A DNA stretch of 9,162 nucleotides from Campylobacterales bacterium (GTDB lineage: Bacteria > Campylobacterota > Campylobacteria > Campylobacterales > Arcobacteraceae): assembly GCA_027064245.1 (NCBI GenBank), contig JAMOPZ010000341.1, positions 1-9,162 of the forward strand, written 5' to 3'. This document shows, piece by piece, positions 5,158-9,162 of this stretch (the stretch's first letter is position 1; every line of letters starts with the position of its first letter). The translations under genes and the position numbers were made by a program. The notes beneath the pieces were generated by a model that did no database searches, was not told where the DNA came from, and was given only the letters and a program-made list of their open reading frames with translations.

Positions 5158-6147
5158 GTGAAGATATTATTATATGGAACATTATTAAGTTCATTATTAT
5201 GGTCTGAAACAACAATTTGTTATAAAAAAAATCTACCATCTAATAATATATATCCAAATATATCATTAGATGGTAGCTTATGTAAAGGTCAAAGTTTAAA
5301 TACTCTTAAATCTTATGGTTGGGTTTTACAAGATTTTAAAACAATAAAAAATAAATTGGGTATTTTTAATCATATTTATATATTAAATAAAAAAGAAAAT
5401 AATATTAAAGTTAATAAACAAATTTTATTTGATCCAACGATAAAAAAATATATTTTAAATAACAGTACAAAAAATAGTGCTACTATTGATGGTATAAAAA
5501 TACAACTTGGTGTATCAGGTATTGTAATACATCACTATAATAATGATAATAATATTATATTAAATAATGCAATAGTAACTAAATCAAATGATAATTCCTC
5601 GGTAATTACATTTAACAATAATGTAATTTTAAAGCAAGATGCTATTCCTACAACAAAATTAATGCCACAAGATGGTGATATCTTTATAGCTAATTATCTT
5701 TATAATAGCTCTTTATTAATTGTACCAAATTTAAAAGCAAAGCAAATTATACAAGATATATATCCAAAACAAAATTTTATAAATGAAGATTTTTTTGCAA
5801 CTATATTAAAAATGGATAAGACTCCTATTCCTACAAAAAAAGAGATTCAGAAATTTTGTTTAGAAAATCAAATTGGGACAATATTTTTTGTAATAGAAAA
5901 TAAACTTTATATTGTAGATGCTATTAGTTTTAAAATAGTATATACTCAAAAATTACAATATATAGATAACTCTACTTCTGTACCATTTTTTACAAAAATA
6001 AAAGATATTAAAAAAGGATTTTGGGATATTTTTAATAAAAATAAGATAGATGATTATAATAGTTATTATAGAACATTGATTTTTGATAATAAAAATAATA
6101 CACAAAAATCTATACTTAAAACAATGAAAGAGTTATGGCCATGGTAA
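5158..6147 (+). CDS. Secreted PgbA-N-type (plasminogen-binding protein N-terminal domain) protein
   Basis: The protein (329 aa) begins with a signal peptide (MKILLYGTLLSSLLWS, cleavage near 16) and has Cys21 and Cys42, which could form a disulfide. Its first part carries LDGSLCKGQSLNTLKSYGW. The middle has GVSGIVIHHYN, AIPTTKLMPQDGDIFIANYLYNSSLLIVPN and IGTIFFVIENKLYIVDAISFKIV, which I recognise as the N-terminal domain of the PgbA/PgbB family of Helicobacter and relatives. In H. pylori, pgbA (HP0508) is directly followed by a glcD gene (HP0509), as here. The Lys-rich C-terminal tail tied to plasminogen binding is missing; this protein ends in ELWPW. Its native role is therefore probably an envelope function, not host binding. 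The start is GTG 5158: AAGGAA at 5145-5150 is well placed and no ATG fits. It overlaps the next gene. Confidence 0.75.
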   Translation: MKILLYGTLLSSLLWSETTICYKKNLPSNNIYPNISLDGSLCKGQSLNTLKSYGWVLQDFKTIKNKLGIFNHIYILNKKENNIKVNKQILFDPTIKKYILNNSTKNSATIDGIKIQLGVSGIVIHHYNNDNNIILNNAIVTKSNDNSSVITFNNNVILKQDAIPTTKLMPQDGDIFIANYLYNSSLLIVPNLKAKQIIQDIYPKQNFINEDFFATILKMDKTPIPTKKEIQKFCLENQIGTIFFVIENKLYIVDAISFKIVYTQKLQYIDNSTSVPFFTKIKDIKKGFWDIFNKNKIDDYNSYYRTLIFDNKNNTQKSILKTMKELWPW

Positions 6148-7526
6148 AAAAAGAACATTTACAATATTTAGAAAATATTGTAGGAACAGAGAATATTCAT
6201 AGTGATAATGCACACTTAATTGCATATTCTTATGATGCAACAAGAACAAATTTTAAACCAAATGCAGTAGTATTTCCAAGAGATGAAGATGATATTAGTA
6301 GAATTTTATCTTACTGTAATAAACATAAAATTATTATAGTTCCAAGAGGAGCAGGAAGTGGCTTTACAGGTGGTGCATTGCCTGCAAGTGGTGGAATAGT
6401 ATTGTCTTTAGAACGACATATGAATAAAATAATTGAAATAGATATGCAAAATATGGTTGCTGTTGTTCAACCAGGTGTTATAAATATGGATCTACAAAAA
6501 GCAGTTGAAGCTGTAGGTTTATTTTATCCACCAGATCCTGCTAGTCAAGAGTATTCTACAATAGGTGGAAATGTAAGTGAAAATGCAGGTGGTATGAGAG
6601 CTGCAAAATATGGGATAACAAAAGATTATGTTATGGCACTTCGTGCTATTTTACCAAATGGTGAGATTATAAGAGCTGGTAAAAAAACTATAAAAGATGT
6701 TGCAGGGTACAATACTGCAGGTATTTTAATAGGTAGTGAGGGTACACTAGCTGTTATTACTGAGATCACTTTAAAGCTTATCCCAAAACCAAAACATAAA
6801 CAAACATATATGGGTATTTTTCCAGATGTAACAGCTGCTATGAATGCAGTATTTAAGTCTTTGGCTTCTGGAGCAAATCCTGTTGCTATGGAGTTTTTAG
6901 ATGCACTTGTAATCAAAGCATTAAAAGATAAATTAAATGTAGATCTACCTAGTGATGCGGGAGCTATTCTTGTAGGTGATGTAGATGGAAATTTAGAAGA
7001 TGAAGTTGAATTTCAGTTAAATACTTTAAAAGAACAATTCATGAAAAATAAAGCTACAGCATTTGTAATAGCACAAGATGATGCGCATGCACAACAGATT
7101 TGGTATGCAAGGAGAAATGCATCGCCATCTATTACAATATTTGGTAATAAAAAATTAAATGAAGATATATCAGTTCCACGAAGTATGCTTCCAAAAGCTT
7201 TAGAAAATATATATACAATAGGGAAAAAATATGATCTTTTAATCCCTTGTTTTGGGCATAGTGGAGATGGAAATATCCATGTAAATGTTATGGTAAAAGA
7301 TGGTAACGATCCAAAGCAACTAGAGCGAGGTTATAAAGCTATAAAAGAGATATTTCAAATGGTTGTGGATATGGGTGGAACTTTAAGTGGTGAGCACGGT
7401 ATAGGTACTGCAAAAGCACCATATATGGGAATTGCATTTAATGATGCGGAAATGATGCTTTTTAAAAGTATAAAAAATGCTTTTGATCCAAATAATATTT
7501 TAAATCCATTTAAAATGGGGTTATAG
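6141..7526 (+). CDS. glcD: FAD-linked glycolate/D-lactate oxidase, GlcD-type
   Basis: A flavoprotein (461 aa) of the FAD_binding_4 plus FAD-oxidase_C family, oxidising 2-hydroxyacids such as glycolate or D-lactate and passing electrons to the respiratory chain. The FAD-binding loop PRGAGSGFTGG is at residues 66-76, then YPPDPASQEYSTIGGN with ENAGG (127-149) and GSEGTL (196-201). The C-terminal half has GHSGDGNIH (372-380) and SGEHGIG (416-422), with His residues normally at the active site. Length is typical and nothing is missing. ATG codons occur at 6135 and 6141; the AAAGAG at 6127-6132 is 2 nt from the first and 8 nt from the second, so I prefer 6141. The gene overlaps the stop of the preceding gene. 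Partner subunits GlcE/GlcF are not here, and the exact substrate cannot be decided from sequence. Confidence 0.93.
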   Translation: MVKKEHLQYLENIVGTENIHSDNAHLIAYSYDATRTNFKPNAVVFPRDEDDISRILSYCNKHKIIIVPRGAGSGFTGGALPASGGIVLSLERHMNKIIEIDMQNMVAVVQPGVINMDLQKAVEAVGLFYPPDPASQEYSTIGGNVSENAGGMRAAKYGITKDYVMALRAILPNGEIIRAGKKTIKDVAGYNTAGILIGSEGTLAVITEITLKLIPKPKHKQTYMGIFPDVTAAMNAVFKSLASGANPVAMEFLDALVIKALKDKLNVDLPSDAGAILVGDVDGNLEDEVEFQLNTLKEQFMKNKATAFVIAQDDAHAQQIWYARRNASPSITIFGNKKLNEDISVPRSMLPKALENIYTIGKKYDLLIPCFGHSGDGNIHVNVMVKDGNDPKQLERGYKAIKEIFQMVVDMGGTLSGEHGIGTAKAPYMGIAFNDAEMMLFKSIKNAFDPNNILNPFKMGL

Positions 7527-7529
7527 CAG

Positions 7530-8306
7530 TTGATACAAAAGCTTAAAAATATTTGGAAGTTTTTAGATGATGATACTCCGTATTATGCAGCAAGTTTAAG
7601 TTTTTTTACTATATTTTCTATACTTCCACTTATCGCATTACTTATAGTTGTAGTCTCAAATTTACCTCAGTTTGCATCACATATAGATCTTATAATGTTG
7701 TATCTTTTTGATTTTATTAATCCTACACATTCTACATCTATTGCAAAAAATATTGATAGTTTTTTAGTAAATACAGATAAACTAGGTAGTATGGGATTGT
7801 TCTATTTACTTTTTGTTTTTACTCTATTTTTTAAAGACTACGAATATATTATAAATAAAATTTATGGTACAAAATCTAGGGCTATTTATAGACTCTTTTT
7901 TACATATCTTAGTCTTATGATACTTTTACCACTTTTATTTGCTATTGCTATATATATATCTACAATTACACATATCACATTTGTGGGTCAAATTGTTATG
8001 TTTTGTTTTATATGGTTATGTTTTATAATACTTTTTATACTTTCTGCTAATACAAAAGTGACATTAAATGCAGCAGCATTATCTAGCTTGCTTACATTAA
8101 TAATACTTAATATTACAAAAACATTATTTGGATACTATGTATTATACAATACTGCATATGCTACAATTTATGGTTCTTTTAGTGTGGCATTATTTTTCTT
8201 TTTATGGATCTATATATCTTGGAATATATATCTTTATGGGACAAAACTATGTAATACTATAAATCAATATGAATTAAGACAAAAGGGTATAGTAAAAAAT
8301 GATTAA
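7530..8306 (+). CDS. YihY/BrkB-family inner-membrane protein (TTG start)
   Basis: An integral membrane protein (258 aa) with about six hydrophobic segments: residues about 20-45, 92-110, 122-146, 151-173, 177-203 and 212-238. The family signature near the N-terminus is YYAASLSFFTIFSILPL (18-34), and the last helix carries YGSFSVALFFFLWIYISW. These match the YihY/BrkB family, once mislabelled ribonuclease BN; its members are thought to act in export or envelope homeostasis, but the function is not settled. TTG 7530 is the only reasonable start: no in-frame ATG precedes the first helix, and GGGG at 7517-7520 may serve as a weak ribosome binding site. It begins 3 nt after glcD ends and overlaps fliP by 8 nt, so it is coupled in the same transcript. 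A weak start may keep its level low. Confidence 0.88.
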   Translation: MIQKLKNIWKFLDDDTPYYAASLSFFTIFSILPLIALLIVVVSNLPQFASHIDLIMLYLFDFINPTHSTSIAKNIDSFLVNTDKLGSMGLFYLLFVFTLFFKDYEYIINKIYGTKSRAIYRLFFTYLSLMILLPLLFAIAIYISTITHITFVGQIVMFCFIWLCFIILFILSANTKVTLNAAALSSLLTLIILNITKTLFGYYVLYNTAYATIYGSFSVALFFFLWIYISWNIYLYGTKLCNTINQYELRQKGIVKND

Positions 8307-9033
8307 AAAAATATTATTCTTATTTTTATATTTTAACAGTATAGTTTTTGCAGCAGATGCCGCACCTATGATAGATCTTTCAATTGCAGCAGTTACTGAG
8401 CCTGAACAATTTGTAAAGACTATAAATATAGCTATTATTTTAATGCTATTTGTTCTAGCACCTACACTTTTACTTATGATTACCAGTTTTACAAGACTTG
8501 TTATTGTTTTTGGACTTTTAAGACAAGCTATGGGACTACAACAATCTCCACCAAATCAGATTATAATATCACTTTCTCTTATAATGACATTTTTTATTAT
8601 GCAACCATATGCTACAAGAGCTTGGGATAATGGTATAAAACCATATATGGACAAAACTATAGGATATAAAGTAGCTTTTCAAGAGAGTGTTACACCTTTT
8701 AAAGAGTTTATGTTAAAAAATACAAGAGAGAAAGATTTAGCTTTAATGTATCGTATAAAAGATATAAAAAATCCAAAAAATATAAATGAAGTATCTTTAA
8801 TAATTTTAATGCCAGCTTTTGTTATTAGTGAATTAAGAACTGCTTTTGAGATAGGTTTTTTGATATTTTTACCATTTTTAGTAATAGATGTTATTGTTGC
8901 TTCTATTTTAATGAGTTTAGGTATGATGATGTTACCACCAGTTATGATCTCACTTCCTATTAAACTTATCTTTTTTATCATCATAGATGGTTGGTTTTTA
9001 ATTATTGGTAATCTTGCTCAGTCCTTTAAATAA
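8299..9033 (+). CDS. fliP: Flagellar type III export apparatus protein FliP
   Basis: FliP (244 aa) forms, with FliQ and FliR, the export gate through which flagellar rod, hook and filament subunits cross the inner membrane. It starts with the cleavable signal peptide usual for FliP (MIKKILFLFLYFNSIVFA, cut near 18-19). Diagnostic stretches are MITSFTRLVIVFGLLRQAMG (60-79), followed by QSPPNQ (82-87), a periplasmic loop (about 105-165), then AFVISELRTAFEIGFLIFLP and LGMMMLPPVMISLPIKL with its Met-rich gate-type segment. Length agrees with the family. It overlaps the upstream YihY-type gene by 8 nt, so its translation is coupled to a metabolic/membrane cluster and not to other flagellar genes; fliQ does not follow in the 129 nt visible. 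I see no sigma-54 or sigma-28 promoter before it. Confidence 0.97.
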   Translation: MIKKILFLFLYFNSIVFAADAAPMIDLSIAAVTEPEQFVKTINIAIILMLFVLAPTLLLMITSFTRLVIVFGLLRQAMGLQQSPPNQIIISLSLIMTFFIMQPYATRAWDNGIKPYMDKTIGYKVAFQESVTPFKEFMLKNTREKDLALMYRIKDIKNPKNINEVSLIILMPAFVISELRTAFEIGFLIFLPFLVIDVIVASILMSLGMMMLPPVMISLPIKLIFFIIIDGWFLIIGNLAQSFK

Positions 9034-9056
9034 AAGATTAATAGTAGTTATGAGAG

Positions 9057-9062
9057 TATAGT
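9057..9062 (+). promoter_or_regulatory. Possible -10 box TATAGT after fliP
   Basis: TATAGT lies 19 nt before ATG 9081 and could start a short-leader transcript for the partial gene at the window end. There is no clear -35, and the call rests on the hexamer alone. Confidence 0.25.
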
Positions 9063-9080
9063 AGACATAAGATTAAGAAG

Positions 9081-9162
9081 ATGTCGTTTATATTAAAATT
9101 TATGGTAGTAATAGTTATTCAAGCTAGTTTGTATTCTTGTTATATAAATAAGCTATGGTATA
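9081..9162 (+). CDS. Possible start of a secreted protein or lipoprotein (3' end outside window)
   Basis: From ATG 9081 the frame stays open to the window edge (27 codons). It begins MSFILKFMVVIVIQASLYSC: one Lys, then a hydrophobic run, then Leu-Tyr-Ser-Cys, which resembles a lipoprotein signal with Cys20 as the lipidated residue, although Tyr at -2 is atypical. AAGAAG lies directly against the ATG, too close for a normal ribosome binding site; ATG 9102 in the same frame is an alternative start. With so few codons in A/T-rich DNA this could be chance. Confidence 0.35.
   Translation, partial: MSFILKFMVVIVIQASLYSCYINKLWY

Noticed and set aside
6135..6140. ATG 6135 as the glcD start
   Set aside because: The purine-rich AAAGAG lies only 2 nt before it but 8 nt before ATG 6141; the choice changes just two residues and remains uncertain.
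6626..6916. Minus-strand open frame opposite glcD
   Set aside because: It overlies conserved GlcD motifs such as GSEGTL and has no independent support.
8679..8984. Minus-strand open frame opposite fliP
   Set aside because: It overlies the conserved FliP C-terminal half, and its Ile/Lys-rich translation has no recognisable features.

Overview
The window reads as core chromosome of a low-GC member of the Campylobacterota (the former Epsilonproteobacteria). The evidence is strongly A/T-biased codon use, EF-Ts with the duplicated C-terminal insert typical of that group, a likely ChePep/poly-E-type protein directly upstream of guanylate kinase, and a PgbA-N-type protein directly upstream of a GlcD-type oxidase. 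The last two pairings match Helicobacter/Campylobacter gene order as I remember it. An Arcobacter-like or sulfur-oxidising relative would fit the composition, but I cannot fix the genus. All genes are on the + strand. I see no rRNA, tRNA, CRISPR array, insertion sequence or prophage.

Region 1 (1-3474) is a tightly packed cluster: the 3' end of tsf (EF-Ts), an orphan LolD/FtsE-like ABC ATPase, a ChePep-like atypical receiver protein, gmk (guanylate kinase) and an AguB-type N-carbamoylputrescine amidase. Junctions overlap or are under 20 nt, so one transcript is likely. It mixes translation, envelope, chemotaxis and nucleotide/polyamine functions. A strong, unusually GC-rich hairpin lies inside the ABC gene.

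Region 2 (3475-4256) holds rpmI and rplT (ribosomal proteins L35 and L20). The 115-nt gap between them contains hairpin potential and an exact TATAAT box. A near-perfect intrinsic terminator closes the unit.

Region 3 (4257-5157) has a small basic protein of unknown function, apparently expressed from a leaderless transcript starting just after the terminator, and a small secreted Sel1-repeat protein with its own promoter.

Region 4 (5158-9033) is a second compact cluster: a secreted PgbA-N-type protein, a GlcD-type FAD oxidase, a YihY/BrkB-type membrane protein started at TTG, and fliP of the flagellar export apparatus. The last 129 nt contain the possible start of a further secreted or lipoprotein gene, cut by the window edge.

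I found no clear candidate for an entirely new system. The most interesting items are the receiver-like ChePep protein that lacks phosphorylation residues, the ABC hairpin, the possible terminator/leaderless-promoter overlap, and the structured rpmI-rplT gap.
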